This document shows, piece by piece, positions 24,705 through 34,911 of a DNA stretch of 64,000 nucleotides. Every line of letters begins with the position of its first letter. Positions within the stretch are counted from its first letter, which is position 1. Location: positions 372,001 to 436,000 of the forward strand of contig CAVQFB010000006.1 of NCBI GenBank assembly GCA_963711675.1, given 5' to 3'. This DNA comes from CAVQFB01 sp963711675. Lineage in GTDB: Bacteria > Acidobacteriota > Terriglobia > Terriglobales > Acidobacteriaceae. The position numbers and the translations under genes are program-made. The notes beneath the pieces are model-generated. The model saw nothing but the letters and a program-made list of their open reading frames with translations. It searched no databases and was not told the DNA's origin.

Positions 24705-25163
24705 TTACTTCCCTGCCAGCTCTTTCTTCACTGCATCACTGACGACTTTGCCGTCCACCCGCATCCCAGCGGCACCAAATCGCGCCATGGCAGTCTTCAT
24801 CACCGCCCCCATATCTTTCATGGTCGGTGAGCCCATCTCGGCCATGACTGCACGCACTCCCGCCACGACCTCTTCCTCGCCGGCCGCCTTGGGCATGTAG
24901 GTTTCAATGAGCTTGATCTCGGCGGCTTCCTTGTCAGCCATCTCCTGGCGGCCGCCCTTGGTGAATTGTTCGACCGAGTCTTTGCGCTGCTTGATCAGGG
25001 TGTTGAGCACCTGCTGCGACTCTTTGTCGTCGAGCGGCGCCATCTTTTCGATCTCACGATTCTTGAGCGCGGTCTTGACCATGCGCAGTGTGGAGAGCCG
25101 CTGCTCGTCGCGCGCCTTCATGGCGGCAGTAATGTCCTGCTGAATCTGATCGATAAGGGGCAT
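24705..25163 (-). CDS. GatB/YqeY domain protein
   Basis: 152 residues, the usual length. It opens MPLIDQIQQDITAAMKARDEQRLSTLRMVKTALKNREIE, the helical YqeY start, and ends with the small C-terminal domain (MKDMGAVMKTAMARFGAAGMRVDGKVVSDAVKKEL). The same domain forms the tail of the GatB subunit of tRNA-dependent amidotransferase and binds tRNA. The stand-alone role is unknown. It stands alone here. Confidence 0.93.
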   Translation of the reverse strand: MPLIDQIQQDITAAMKARDEQRLSTLRMVKTALKNREIEKMAPLDDKESQQVLNTLIKQRKDSVEQFTKGGRQEMADKEAAEIKLIETYMPKAAGEEEVVAGVRAVMAEMGSPTMKDMGAVMKTAMARFGAAGMRVDGKVVSDAVKKELAGK

Positions 25164-25350
25164 GAAGGAGATTATAGAACGCGCGATGACCCCTGTTTCT
25201 CAACCACAAAGGGCACGAAGGATCGCGAAGACAAACGACCTGCGCAAAAGATCACCAATGGATTTGAGCCAGCGGCGTTTCACACTGGCATCCTAAGACA
25301 AACCCGGTATATACTTCGCGCCGTTTGCCACATCAAGTAAGGATCGTCGA

Positions 25351-28300
25351 ATGAAACATTTAGCAGCTGTCTTGTTGCTGGCCGTTCTCCTTTGCATTCT
25401 TGTCTTCTCCTCTTCCGCATCGCCTGCCGCGTCCGCGTCAGGGAAGGACAATCCGGCGCAGGCGCCATCCAAAGACAAGAAAACCGCAGACAAAAAAGAC
25501 GAGAAGAAGAAAGAGGAAGAACCGCCGCTGCCTTTGAAGCCCGCACGCAAGATTGAGTTCACCACGAATGAAGGCACTTGGCTGTCGCTCGATGTTTCGC
25601 CGGACGGAAACACCATCATCTTTGAGCTGGTCGGCGACCTGTACACCGTTCCCATCACAGGTGGCGAGGCAAAGAAGCTAACCAGCGGGCTGGCCTTTAA
25701 CACCCAGCCGAATTATTCCCCCGACGGCAAGAAGATTACCTTCATCAGCGATAAGGGCGGGGCGGAGAATGTGTGGATCTCTGACGCCGACGGCGCCAAT
25801 GCGAAGCAGCTGAGCCAGGATGAGCAGAGCGAGTTTACGTCGCCGGTCTGGACGCCGGATGGACAATACGTCATCGCAGGGCGTACAACTCAATTTCCGA
25901 TCGGTGCCTCCGAGCTCTGGATGTATCACATCCGCGGCGGTGGCGGTGTCCAGATCACGAAGTCCCACACCAAGCCCGACACGCGTCCCCGCCAGTGGAC
26001 CAATACGCTGGGCGCTTCTCCTTCCCGGGATGGGCGCTATCTCTACTTTGCTTCCCGCAAGTCGCCGCTGGGCTTTTACAACGTCACGTTCCCGCTCTCG
26101 CAGATTACTCGCCGTGACCTGATAACGGGCGATGAGGACCCGGTTACGGACGCGCCGGGCAGCGGCATGCGACCGGTGATTTCACCCGACGGAGCCCTGC
26201 TCGTCTATGCAACTCGCTACGAAACGGAGACCGGCCTGCGAATCCGCGACCTGAAGAACGGCGAAGAGCACTGGCTGAAATACCCCGTCCAGAGGGACGA
26301 TCAGGAGTCGCTGTTTACGCGCGACTTTCTTCCCAGCTACGCCTTCACACCCGATGGCAAAGACATCGTCGCCGCTTGGGGAGGGAAGATCCGTCGCATT
26401 TCTGTCGCGACCGGGGAAGAAAAAGAGATCCCCTTTTCGGCGAAAATCTCACGCGACCTGGGGCCTGATCTCAATCTCGCGATGCGCGTGGAAGAAGGGC
26501 CGGTGCAATTGCGCCTGATCCAGCAGCCCATGCAATCGCCGGATGGCAAACACCTGGCGTTTTCAGCCCTCACTTACCTCTACGTGATGGATCTTCCAAC
26601 CGGTACTCCCAAACGTCTTACCAGCGCGCAGGCCCGCGAGTTTCAACCGGTCTGGTCGCCTGACGCGCAGTGGATCGCCTACGTCACCTGGGAGCAAGGC
26701 GGCGGGCAAATCTGGAAGACGCGAGCGGATGGGCAGGGATCTCCGCAGCAGTTGACGCGCGTGCCTGCGTATTACCGTGATGTGGCATGGTCCCCCGACG
26801 GCAAACGTATTGTTGCCCTGCGCGCACCCAGGCAGGGACACGTCGAGCAGTTCGATGAATGGGACCACTCCACTCCCAACCTCGACTTGATCTGGCTACC
26901 GTCGGAAGGCGGCGATATCAATCTCATTCTCCCGGCACGTGGCACGGCCAGCCCGCATTTCGGTCCTGAGGCGGATCGCATTTATGTGTATTCAGATTCC
27001 GGCCTGATCTCGCTCCGCTACGACGGCACGGACCGCAGGACGATCGTGAAAGTCGTCGGCAAAGCGTGGTTCCCGCAACCCGAGAAGCCAGATGGCAATC
27101 CCGCCGACGATGTGCGCATGAGCCCCGATGGGCACTGGGCGCTGGCGCAGGTGAGCAACCAGGTTTACGTGCTGTCGGTTCCGCGCATCGGTGGAGATGG
27201 CCCGACGGTCGATGTGTCCAAATCTCCCGTCCCCATTCGCAAGGTCACCGAAGTCGGCGGCGACTATATGGGATGGGCCGACAATGGCAAAACCATTGTC
27301 TGGGCCGAAGGCTCAACGTTCTTCCGCCTTCCGCTCGATCAGGTGGAGTTCGAAGCGCCCAAGAAACCGGAAGATCAGAAAGAAGCGGAGAAGTCTCCAT
27401 CACCTCCACCGAAATCCGCATCCGCGGCTGATCAGGCGGCCTCGCAGGACGACTCCAAGAAAGACGACAAGAAGAAGCTGCCCAAGCTGCATCCGCAGGA
27501 GATCGCAGTCCATCTGGAATTTCCGCGCCACAAACCTTCGGGGACTGCTGTGCTGCGCGGTGCTCGCATCGTCACCATGCACGGCGATGAGGTCATCGAA
27601 GATGGTGAGGTCGTCGTTCAGGACAATCGCATCACGGCAGTCGGCAAACGCGGCGCCATCACAATTCCCGCCGGCGCGAAGGTCATCGATGTCGCCGGCA
27701 AAACGATCGTGCCCGGCTTCATCGACCTTCATCCGCACTGGACCGAGATCCGGCGCGTCGTATTGGACGTGCAGAACTGGAGTTTTCTTGCCAACCTTGC
27801 CTACGGTGTCACCGCCGGGCGCGATCCGCAGACCGCCACCAACGACATGTTCGCGTATCAGGACATGGTCGACACCGGCGAAATTCTCGGTCCGCGGCCA
27901 TACTCCACCGGCCCCGGCGTTTTTCCCGACACCGATTTCCAGTCTCTCGACGATGCCAAGGCGGTGGTCGAGCGCTATCGCAAGTTTTACCGCACCACTT
28001 ATTTGAAGTCGTATCTGGTGGGCAACCGCAAGCAGCGCCAGTGGATGGTCATGGCATGTAAGGAACTTGGGGTGATGCCGACCACCGAAGGCGCCCTCGA
28101 CATGAAGCTCGATCTGAGCCACGCCATCGACGGCTTCAGTGGCAACGAGCACAGCATGCCCATTACTCCGCTGTTTCAGGATGTGGTGCAGTTCTGGTCG
28201 CGCTCCGGCATTTTCTATACGCCCACGTTCATTGTGGCTTACGGCGGGCCTTGGGCGGAGAACTACTACTACGAAAATACCGAAGTGCACGATGATCCCA

Positions 28301-28773
28301 AGGTGCGCCACTTCCTTCCCCACAACATCGTCGATGATCACACCCGACGACGCACCATCTGGACCCGCAAGGACGAGCTGGTATTCCCCCGCCTCGCCGC
28401 CGAGGACAACAAGCTCATTAAGGCTGGGGGCAAGGTCACGATCGGAAGCCACGGCCAGTTCCAGGGCTTGGGATATCACTGGGAGATGTGGTCGCTTGCA
28501 GCAGGGGGCGTCTCTAACCTCGAAGTCTTGAAGTCGGCCACCATTCACGGCGCGGAAGCTCTTGGCTTTGCCCAGGATCTGGGATCGGTGGAAGCGGGCA
28601 AGCTTGCGGACCTAGTTGTTCTCAATCAGAATCCGCTGGACGACATACACAACACCAATACGATTCAGTACGTGATGAAGAACGGAGAGCTATTTCAGGG
28701 TGACACCCTGAACGAGATTTACCCGGTCGAGAAGCCGCTCGCGCCTCTCTGGTGGTGGAACGAGAAGCCGTAA
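25351..28773 (+). CDS. Secreted fusion of TolB/PD40 propeller and amidohydrolase
   Basis: 1140 residues. A signal peptide (1-23) is followed by a Lys/Asp-rich linker (30-55). Repeated PD40 blades run from about 65 to 640, with motifs such as PNYSPDGKKITFISDKGG, PVWTPDGQYVIAG, PVISPDGALLVYATR and PVWSPDAQWIAYVTW. A second charged linker (about 670-715) leads into an amidohydrolase (about 735-1130) with FIDLHPHW (His794, His796), SHAIDGFSGNEHS, and GSHGQFQGLGYHWEMW plus LGSVEAGKLADLVVL. The enzyme is probably a periplasmic metallo-peptidase or dipeptidase of the imidazolonepropionase type. Substrate unknown. Confidence 0.88.
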   Translation: MKHLAAVLLLAVLLCILVFSSSASPAASASGKDNPAQAPSKDKKTADKKDEKKKEEEPPLPLKPARKIEFTTNEGTWLSLDVSPDGNTIIFELVGDLYTVPITGGEAKKLTSGLAFNTQPNYSPDGKKITFISDKGGAENVWISDADGANAKQLSQDEQSEFTSPVWTPDGQYVIAGRTTQFPIGASELWMYHIRGGGGVQITKSHTKPDTRPRQWTNTLGASPSRDGRYLYFASRKSPLGFYNVTFPLSQITRRDLITGDEDPVTDAPGSGMRPVISPDGALLVYATRYETETGLRIRDLKNGEEHWLKYPVQRDDQESLFTRDFLPSYAFTPDGKDIVAAWGGKIRRISVATGEEKEIPFSAKISRDLGPDLNLAMRVEEGPVQLRLIQQPMQSPDGKHLAFSALTYLYVMDLPTGTPKRLTSAQAREFQPVWSPDAQWIAYVTWEQGGGQIWKTRADGQGSPQQLTRVPAYYRDVAWSPDGKRIVALRAPRQGHVEQFDEWDHSTPNLDLIWLPSEGGDINLILPARGTASPHFGPEADRIYVYSDSGLISLRYDGTDRRTIVKVVGKAWFPQPEKPDGNPADDVRMSPDGHWALAQVSNQVYVLSVPRIGGDGPTVDVSKSPVPIRKVTEVGGDYMGWADNGKTIVWAEGSTFFRLPLDQVEFEAPKKPEDQKEAEKSPSPPPKSASAADQAASQDDSKKDDKKKLPKLHPQEIAVHLEFPRHKPSGTAVLRGARIVTMHGDEVIEDGEVVVQDNRITAVGKRGAITIPAGAKVIDVAGKTIVPGFIDLHPHWTEIRRVVLDVQNWSFLANLAYGVTAGRDPQTATNDMFAYQDMVDTGEILGPRPYSTGPGVFPDTDFQSLDDAKAVVERYRKFYRTTYLKSYLVGNRKQRQWMVMACKELGVMPTTEGALDMKLDLSHAIDGFSGNEHSMPITPLFQDVVQFWSRSGIFYTPTFIVAYGGPWAENYYYENTEVHDDPKVRHFLPHNIVDDHTRRRTIWTRKDELVFPRLAAEDNKLIKAGGKVTIGSHGQFQGLGYHWEMWSLAAGGVSNLEVLKSATIHGAEALGFAQDLGSVEAGKLADLVVLNQNPLDDIHNTNTIQYVMKNGELFQGDTLNEIYPVEKPLAPLWWWNEKP

Positions 28774-28914
28774 CCCGCGATCCGAACCGTGTTGTCGATG
28801 AAGGGGCTCAGGGACGAGTCCATGAATCCCTTGATCCGTCACTATTCGCTGTGACCCCAAAAATCCCGCCCGTGCCTTAAACTAGTCCATACTCCAAATC
28901 CAAGGACTTGTCCC

Positions 28915-30111
28915 ATGCTGCGCAAGAACCGCCTTTTTACCCCCGGTCCAACCCCGCTGCTTCCGGCTGCGCAAACCGCCATGGCTGCCTTTACTGCCCA
29001 CCATCGCACCGCCGACTTTCGTGCGCTGTTCACGCGAGTTCTGGCAGACATGAAGGATTTCATCGGCACGAAAAATGACGTGCTGGTGCTTGCCTGTTCT
29101 GGTACTGGTGTGATGGAAGCGTCGGTCTCGAATCTGACTTCCCCTGGAGACAAGGTGCTGGTCCTTACCGCGGGCAAGTTTGGCGAGCGGTGGCAGGGGC
29201 TGGCCAAGGCTTTCGGCTGCAATGTCGAAGTGGTTAGCGCCCCATATGGCGAGACCATTTCCCTCGATGCGGTTCGCGGGAAATTGACGCCCGATGTCCG
29301 CGTCGTCTATGTGCAGGCCACCGAAAGTTCTACCGGTGCTCGCCACGATGTAAAGGGTCTGGCGAAGCTGGTCCGCGCTGCTGGTGACGACACCTTGCTC
29401 GTCATTGATGCCATTACCGGCCTCGGTACGACGCACCTCGACGTGGACGGCTGGGGTTTCGACATCATCATCGGAGGCTCGCAAAAGGCGCTGATGATCC
29501 CTCCCGGGCTGGCCTATTGCGCAGTGAGCGAGCGCGCCTGGAAGCGCATGGAGACGACGAAGTCACCTCGCTACTACTTTGACCTGCGCAAGGAGCGAAA
29601 ATCGGCGGCAAAGGGGGAGTCGGCATATACGCCGGCAACGTCCCTGTTCGCAGCGCTCGGAGCCGCGCTCGACTATGTTCGCCAGATGGGCAACGGCGAC
29701 TTGGTCGCGGGGCGTGAAGCGCTCGTCAACAATGCCGAACTCGCCGCCGAAATGACTCGTGCCGGCGCGCAGGCGCTGGGCCTTAAACTGTTCGCGGCCT
29801 CTGCGCCGGCGGCGGCGCTGACCGCGATCACGTCACCGACGGGAATGGATTCCGGTGCTATCGTCAAGGAGTTTCGCGAGTCGTTCAACGCGGTGGTGGC
29901 GAATGGACAGGGCGAAATGAAAGGCCAGCTCTTCCGCATCGCTCACATCGGCTACTACGATTATCTCGACACGGTTGGGATCCTGGCCGCGCTAGAGCAC
30001 GTGCTGGCCACGGTTACCGGGAAGCCAGTGGAGTACGGCGCTGCGGTTCGCGCCGCGCAACAAATGTACGCAGGGCATAACGCCGAGGTGCGCCAAACTG
30101 TGGGCGCTTGA
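28915..30111 (+). CDS. Class V aminotransferase, probable phosphoserine or alanine-glyoxylate aminotransferase
   Basis: 398 residues. It opens with the family motif LFTPGPTPLLP; ACSGTGVMEASVSN binds the cofactor phosphate, VIDAITGLG supplies the Asp, and GGSQKALMIPPGLA the PLP lysine. These are features of the alanine-glyoxylate/serine-pyruvate aminotransferase group. No SerC is visible here and SerA follows 1.75 kb downstream on the same strand. In several phyla this group replaces SerC, so it probably converts 3-phosphohydroxypyruvate to phosphoserine. Confidence 0.88.
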   Translation: MLRKNRLFTPGPTPLLPAAQTAMAAFTAHHRTADFRALFTRVLADMKDFIGTKNDVLVLACSGTGVMEASVSNLTSPGDKVLVLTAGKFGERWQGLAKAFGCNVEVVSAPYGETISLDAVRGKLTPDVRVVYVQATESSTGARHDVKGLAKLVRAAGDDTLLVIDAITGLGTTHLDVDGWGFDIIIGGSQKALMIPPGLAYCAVSERAWKRMETTKSPRYYFDLRKERKSAAKGESAYTPATSLFAALGAALDYVRQMGNGDLVAGREALVNNAELAAEMTRAGAQALGLKLFAASAPAAALTAITSPTGMDSGAIVKEFRESFNAVVANGQGEMKGQLFRIAHIGYYDYLDTVGILAALEHVLATVTGKPVEYGAAVRAAQQMYAGHNAEVRQTVGA

Positions 30112-30148
30112 AGTTGGTTGGAAGTTAAATCCGCTTGGGGAGACGTAA

Positions 30149-31279
30149 ATGAGACTACATAGAAGTTCGGCTTTGGTGGTTACAGTGATTGCATTTTCCT
30201 GTTTAAGCCACGCCGATTTCAAGTACACACAGCAAAGCAAGATGACGGGTGGCGCGCTCATGGGCGTGACCAAGGCTCTGGGTGTATTCAGCAAGAATGC
30301 CCGGCAGGCGAACCAGGCGCAGATAAGCTCGACCATGGTCAAGGGCAACAGGATGAGAGAGGAAAGCGCGACGGGTGAGGTGCAGATTATCGATCTCGAC
30401 GGCCGGCGTTTCATCCACGTCGACACGACGAATAAAACATACTCGATTGTCACCTTCGACGAGTTCAAAGCCGCGATGCAACGCGCTCAGGAGCGTGCCA
30501 AGGAAGAGCGCGCAAAAGAAACGGCCAAGCACCCGGAAGCGCAGAACGTGAAGATGACGCCAAAGTTCGACGCGCAAGTGACCGGAGCCAGCCGCAACAT
30601 TCTGGGCCTTACTGCTAACGAGATGAAGATGACCATGGCGATGGAGGTGCAGTCGGACGACCCTAAAGCCCAACAGCAAGCCCAGGCAGGCGCGCTCACA
30701 GTCAACTCGGACGCATGGATGGCGGAGGTGCCGGGCTACAGCGAACTGCAATCGTTCCGCATGAAGATGGCCAAAGAACTCGATTGGTTCCCCAGCACGA
30801 TGGCGAGCACCATGAACATGGGGAACCCGCAAATGGGCCCTGCCATGGAGGAGTTCAAGAAGAACTCTGCCAAAGTAAAAGGGATGCCACTGGTGCAAAC
30901 CGTGGATATCGGCATGTCGGCGACGAATGCTCAGCAGGCGCAGACGGGGCAGCCCGCGAATCAGACGCCGCCGCCTTCCACGCAACCGCAGCCCCAGGAC
31001 AACTCAACGCCTACCGATGCCAAGGGAGCGATCGCCAAGCAGTTGGGTGGAATGTTCGGCGGATTCGGGAAAAAGAAGAAGCAGGATCAGCCGACGGACC
31101 AAACCTCGACCGGGTCGACATCGAGTCAGCCTGCCTCGAACAGCAACGCGCTCATGCAGATGACAACCGAGATCACGAACTTCTCCAGCGATTCGTTGGA
31201 CAAGAGCTTGTTTGATGTTCCAGCCGGCTACACGCAAGTACAAGGCAATCCGGACGCGGAATTCGGCAAAGCGCACTAA
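30149..31279 (+). CDS. Secreted protein of unknown function (DUF4412-like)
   Basis: 376 residues. A signal peptide (to about 22, FSCLSHA) is followed by a domain with KYTQQSKMTGGALMGV, MVKGNRMREESATGEVQIID and RRFIHVDTTNKTYSIVTF, the pattern of periplasmic proteins that fold like LolA/DUF4412. Gln/Pro/Thr-rich low-complexity segments (about 270-335) precede the conserved end ITNFSSDSLDKSLFDVPAGY. It lies 37 bp after the aminotransferase and could be cotranscribed. No catalytic residues identified. Confidence 0.7.
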   Translation: MRLHRSSALVVTVIAFSCLSHADFKYTQQSKMTGGALMGVTKALGVFSKNARQANQAQISSTMVKGNRMREESATGEVQIIDLDGRRFIHVDTTNKTYSIVTFDEFKAAMQRAQERAKEERAKETAKHPEAQNVKMTPKFDAQVTGASRNILGLTANEMKMTMAMEVQSDDPKAQQQAQAGALTVNSDAWMAEVPGYSELQSFRMKMAKELDWFPSTMASTMNMGNPQMGPAMEEFKKNSAKVKGMPLVQTVDIGMSATNAQQAQTGQPANQTPPPSTQPQPQDNSTPTDAKGAIAKQLGGMFGGFGKKKKQDQPTDQTSTGSTSSQPASNSNALMQMTTEITNFSSDSLDKSLFDVPAGYTQVQGNPDAEFGKAH

Positions 31280-31363
31280 CCTGCGACTTCGGATTCGGCG
31301 GCCGGTGAAAGGTCCAAGGAAAGGGCCGCAAACTTACCCGCCGCCGCAGGCTCCGTAGCTTTT

Positions 31364-31720
31364 CTACTGCACCATAAAGTTCATCGTGTTGGAGTTTGAG
31401 TTGTTGCTGCGAACGTACACTGGAAACGTACCCGCTGTAGCGACGTCGGATGCAGCGATCGTCGTCATTAGCTGGTTCCCGGTAATGTAGGTTGTGGAGT
31501 GCGCAACCATGTTGAAGTACACCGTGGAACTGGTACTGAAACCGCTGCCGTTGACGGTCATCACGAAGGAAGTACTGCCAGGTCTGGCGGTGTCAGGGGA
31601 TAGGGTAGTTACCGTAACGCTGGCGCCGGGAGGCGTGTTCATGGAGCTTGAGTTGTAGTTGGACCCGTAGCCGCAGGCTAGCGTGAACATGGTGGCAAGC
31701 AAAATGAGAGCAGTTTTCAT
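31364..31720 (-). CDS. Small lipoprotein with IPT/TIG-like fold
   Basis: 118 residues from MKTALILLATMFTLACGYG (lipobox LAC, Cys16). The mature part VTVTTLSPDTARPGSTSFVMTVNGSGF and TVYFNMVAHSTTYITGNQLMTTIAASD is a single IPT/TIG-like immunoglobulin domain. Asn/Ser-rich near both ends. Probably outer-membrane anchored; the binding partner is unknown. Confidence 0.75.
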   Translation of the reverse strand: MKTALILLATMFTLACGYGSNYNSSSMNTPPGASVTVTTLSPDTARPGSTSFVMTVNGSGFSTSSTVYFNMVAHSTTYITGNQLMTTIAASDVATAGTFPVYVRSNNSNSNTMNFMVQ

Positions 31721-31863
31721 AGTCACTTCTCCGAAGCGAAAGCTTTCCAAACTAAGGAAAGGTTAGCGGGAGCAAGAAAATGACGTGTCACAGGCGGGTC
31801 ATCGCCCTGTAAAAAGATTGTCGGCAAATGTGTTGGTATGGACCTGATTAGGACTGGGAATAC

Positions 31864-33465
31864 ATGAAAGTTGTCATTGCAGAAAAAATCTCCGCTTCAG
31901 CGGTCAACGTGCTACGAGAGCCAAACTGGACGGTTGTGACCGCGGATCAGTTGGATGGCAAGCTGGCCGCGCAACTGGAGTCTGCGGACGCGCTCATCGT
32001 GCGCTCAGCCGTGCAAGTGGATGGCGCGTTGCTCGATCACGCCCTCAAACTGCGAGTCATTGGACGCGCCGGCGTCGGCGTCGACAACATCGATCTGGAT
32101 GCCGCCACACGGAAAGGCATCGCGGTCATGAATACTCCCGGTGCCAACGCCATTGCGGTGGCAGAGCACACCTTGGGCCTGATGCTGGCCATGGCGCGGC
32201 ACCTCACGCGGGCGGATGCGCTGATGCACGCCGGCAAATGGGAGAAAAAGTCACTGCAAGGGACTGAGTTGCGCGGGAAGACCCTGGGAGTTGTGGGTCT
32301 CGGCCGCATTGGCATGGAAGTAGCGCGCCGCGCGATTTCGTTCGGGATGAAGATTGTGGCTCACGATCCGTTCGTTTCGTCGAGCGTTGCGAAAGAGCAA
32401 AACATCCGCATGGCGTCTCTCGATGAGGTCTATGCCGCTGCTGACTATTTGACGCTGCACGTGGGCCTCACTCCCCAGACCACCGGCATGATCAATGAAG
32501 AATCGCTGAAAGCGATGAAGGGCGGTGTCCGCCTGGTGAATTGCGCCCGCGGAGAATTGATCGACGAGGGGGCTCTCGCGGAAGCGCTCAAAACGGGACA
32601 CGTAGCAGGAGCAGCTCTGGACGTATTCGTCGAAGAGCCCCTGAAGAACTCGCCGCTCACAGCGATGGACAACGTCATCCTTACGCCGCACATCGGCGGC
32701 GCCACCCACGAGGCACAGGAAGCAGTCGGATACCAGATCGCGCTTCAGGTGAAGGAGTACCTGAAAGATGGCGTGATCCAGAACGCCGTCAATGTGCCAT
32801 CCGTCTCCCACGATGAATATCTCCAGATGCAGCCCTACATCGTGTTGGCCGAAAGGCTGGGAGCTTTTCTGGCGCAGGCTTCGGAGGGAACGATTGAGGA
32901 AATCTCCATTCGCTACAGCGGGCACATTTCCGAATGGAAAACTGAATTGGTGCGCAATGCTGCGATCAAAGGAATTCTCAACCAGGCTTTGGAGGAGAAG
33001 GCCAATCTGGTAAATGCGGCCACGATTGCTTCGTCGCGCGGGCTAAATGTCCACGAGGCTCACAAGGCGAAGGCCTCGGGCGGCGGAGCCGGCAGTGTGA
33101 TTTCCATTTTGCTGAAAACGGCGAAGGAAGAACGCCTGGTGAAGGGCGCAGTATTGCACGGCCACGCGCCCAGGCTGATCGGAGTGGACGATATCGATAT
33201 CGAGGCTCCGCTCGAGCGGAACCTGATCTTCATGCGAAATCGCGACGTGCCGGGTGTGATCGGGCGCGTCGGAACGATTCTGGGGGAGCACAAGATCAAC
33301 ATCGCCAACTTCTCTCTGGGGCGGCGAGCCGCAAACGGCCCAGGCGAAGGCCCCCCTGAAGCCATTGCCGTGGTGCACGTGGACGAGGTCGTCCCCGACG
33401 CGGTTTTGCAGGCATTGCGAAAAGTGCCTGCGATCCAACTGGCGAAGGCGATCCGGCTGTTCTAG
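31864..33465 (+). CDS. serA: D-3-phosphoglycerate dehydrogenase
   Basis: 533 residues, the long form. The N-terminal substrate domain encloses a Rossmann domain with GVVGLGRIGMEVARR, VNCARGELIDEGAL (active-site Arg) and VILTPHIGGATHEAQ (active-site His). The intervening ASB domain (about 325-450) is followed by a C-terminal ACT domain (RDVPGVIGRVGTILGEHKINIANFSLGR), which usually carries serine feedback inhibition. It starts serine biosynthesis from 3-phosphoglycerate, with the class V aminotransferase upstream as the probable next step. Confidence 0.95.
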   Translation: MKVVIAEKISASAVNVLREPNWTVVTADQLDGKLAAQLESADALIVRSAVQVDGALLDHALKLRVIGRAGVGVDNIDLDAATRKGIAVMNTPGANAIAVAEHTLGLMLAMARHLTRADALMHAGKWEKKSLQGTELRGKTLGVVGLGRIGMEVARRAISFGMKIVAHDPFVSSSVAKEQNIRMASLDEVYAAADYLTLHVGLTPQTTGMINEESLKAMKGGVRLVNCARGELIDEGALAEALKTGHVAGAALDVFVEEPLKNSPLTAMDNVILTPHIGGATHEAQEAVGYQIALQVKEYLKDGVIQNAVNVPSVSHDEYLQMQPYIVLAERLGAFLAQASEGTIEEISIRYSGHISEWKTELVRNAAIKGILNQALEEKANLVNAATIASSRGLNVHEAHKAKASGGGAGSVISILLKTAKEERLVKGAVLHGHAPRLIGVDDIDIEAPLERNLIFMRNRDVPGVIGRVGTILGEHKINIANFSLGRRAANGPGEGPPEAIAVVHVDEVVPDAVLQALRKVPAIQLAKAIRLF

Positions 33466-33676
33466 TACCCAGGACCGCAGAGGACGTGGAGGCCGCCCTG
33501 GGAACTAAAACCCCGTGTTCGTGTATGGAACAGGGCGCCCTTTCAGCAAACCTTAACCGCGGTGAACCCCTTGGAGATTGGGGTTTGAGTCGAACGGCGC
33601 GCTCTCCCGCCCACAATTGTGTCCGGGAACAATAAATCCGAAAGTGTTCTGCGTCCCCGTGTCCTCTGTGTTGTGG

Positions 33677-34798
33677 TTACGAGTTCAGGGCTTCGCGGCG
33701 TAGTTTGCGGCTTTCAGCGAGAAGAGCCATGGAGTGCATCAGGTTCTGCAGCGTAACGATCCCCACCAGCCGCTGATCGTCGACCACGGGAATGATGCTG
33801 AGATTGCGGGCCGTCAGCTTGCGGAAGGCTGAGGCCAGAGACTCCTGCTTTGTAGCGACTTCAAAGATGCGATTCATCACCGATTGCACGTAGCCGTTGC
33901 CTTCGACGCGCAGTGCATCCAGAATTTTCTGTTTCGAGATCACACCCACCATGTCGCTGCCGCGAATCACCGGGAAATCATCCTGCAAGGAGTGCACCGC
34001 TTTGTCGAGAGCGTCTTCCAGCGTGTCAGCCGGAGAGAGCGTGGCAAAATCGGTCAGCATGATGTCCTCCAGCCGCACCTTCTGAAGCACCGACTGAAAC
34101 ACGGCCGACCGCTCTTCCAGCTGCGCCCCAATGAACAGGAAGAAGCCGATCAACGTAAGCCACGGATTCGACAACATACCGGTCAGCATCAGCACCATCG
34201 AGATCGACTGACCGATGGTGACGGCCCGGCGTGTGGCCTGTACCGGATCCATGCGCCGCGCGAAGAGAGCGCGCAGGACTCTGCCACCATCCAGCGGATA
34301 CGCCGGAAGAAGATTCAGCGCAGCCAGCAAAACATTTGTCCAGACCAGGCTGCGCAGCAGGTGGTTGGCGTGGACGAAGGGTTTCGTCCAAAGCTGAATC
34401 TCGGGCGCGACCGCCAGAAGAATGCTGCCCGACACAAACGCGATGACCAGATTGACGAGCGGGCCCGTCAGTGCGATGCGGACTTCTCGCATCCATGCCT
34501 CTTCGGTCTGCAACTCGGGGAGCCGCGAGTCATCGAGCATGGTGATCCCGCCGATGGGCAGCAGGACCACCGACTTCGCAGGAATTCCCGCTTGCATGGA
34601 TACCACGGCGTGTCCCAGTTCGTGCAAAACCACACCGCCGAAGATGATACCCACAAGCGCCAAACTGCGGAAGGCAGTACTCGCGTTTTGGGTGGAATAC
34701 TCCGTCGATATCACGAACACCAAAAGCGCCAGGAAGGTCCAGTGCAGACGAATATCAATACCGAAGATCCGCCCGATGGATATCGACCAACTTCTCAT
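33677..34798 (-). CDS. Site-2 protease family (M50) membrane metalloprotease with CBS pair
   Basis: 373 residues. Six or so transmembrane segments carry HELGH (59-63) and LLPAYPLDGGRVL with the third zinc ligand Asp170. Two CBS domains follow (about 245-365: LTDFATLSPADTLEDAL, VISKQKILDALRV, LSIIPVVDDQRLVGIVTLQNL). This is the SpoIVFB-like group III S2P layout. It cuts membrane proteins within the bilayer and the CBS pair may sense adenylates. The substrate is not known and no anti-sigma pair is adjacent. Confidence 0.9.
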   Translation of the reverse strand: MRSWSISIGRIFGIDIRLHWTFLALLVFVISTEYSTQNASTAFRSLALVGIIFGGVVLHELGHAVVSMQAGIPAKSVVLLPIGGITMLDDSRLPELQTEEAWMREVRIALTGPLVNLVIAFVSGSILLAVAPEIQLWTKPFVHANHLLRSLVWTNVLLAALNLLPAYPLDGGRVLRALFARRMDPVQATRRAVTIGQSISMVLMLTGMLSNPWLTLIGFFLFIGAQLEERSAVFQSVLQKVRLEDIMLTDFATLSPADTLEDALDKAVHSLQDDFPVIRGSDMVGVISKQKILDALRVEGNGYVQSVMNRIFEVATKQESLASAFRKLTARNLSIIPVVDDQRLVGIVTLQNLMHSMALLAESRKLRREALNS

Positions 34799-34815
34799 GG
34801 ATGATCTGCCCCTCC

Positions 34816-34830
34816 CTATATTCTATATAG
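34816..34830. promoter_or_regulatory. CTATAT palindrome upstream of the site-2 protease
   Basis: CTATAT-TCT-ATATAG, a perfect 6-bp dyad 18 bp before the protease start codon. Its AT-richness could serve as a -10 element or operator on the minus strand. A GGGAGGGG sequence lies between it and the ATG. Confidence 0.3.
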
Positions 34831-34911
34831 TTAGACACCGTTGCGCCTGCGGCAGTTTGCGGCCGAACATTACCAAAGGTTTTAGGCCATTTTCTTCAGC
34901 CAGGACAGCCG

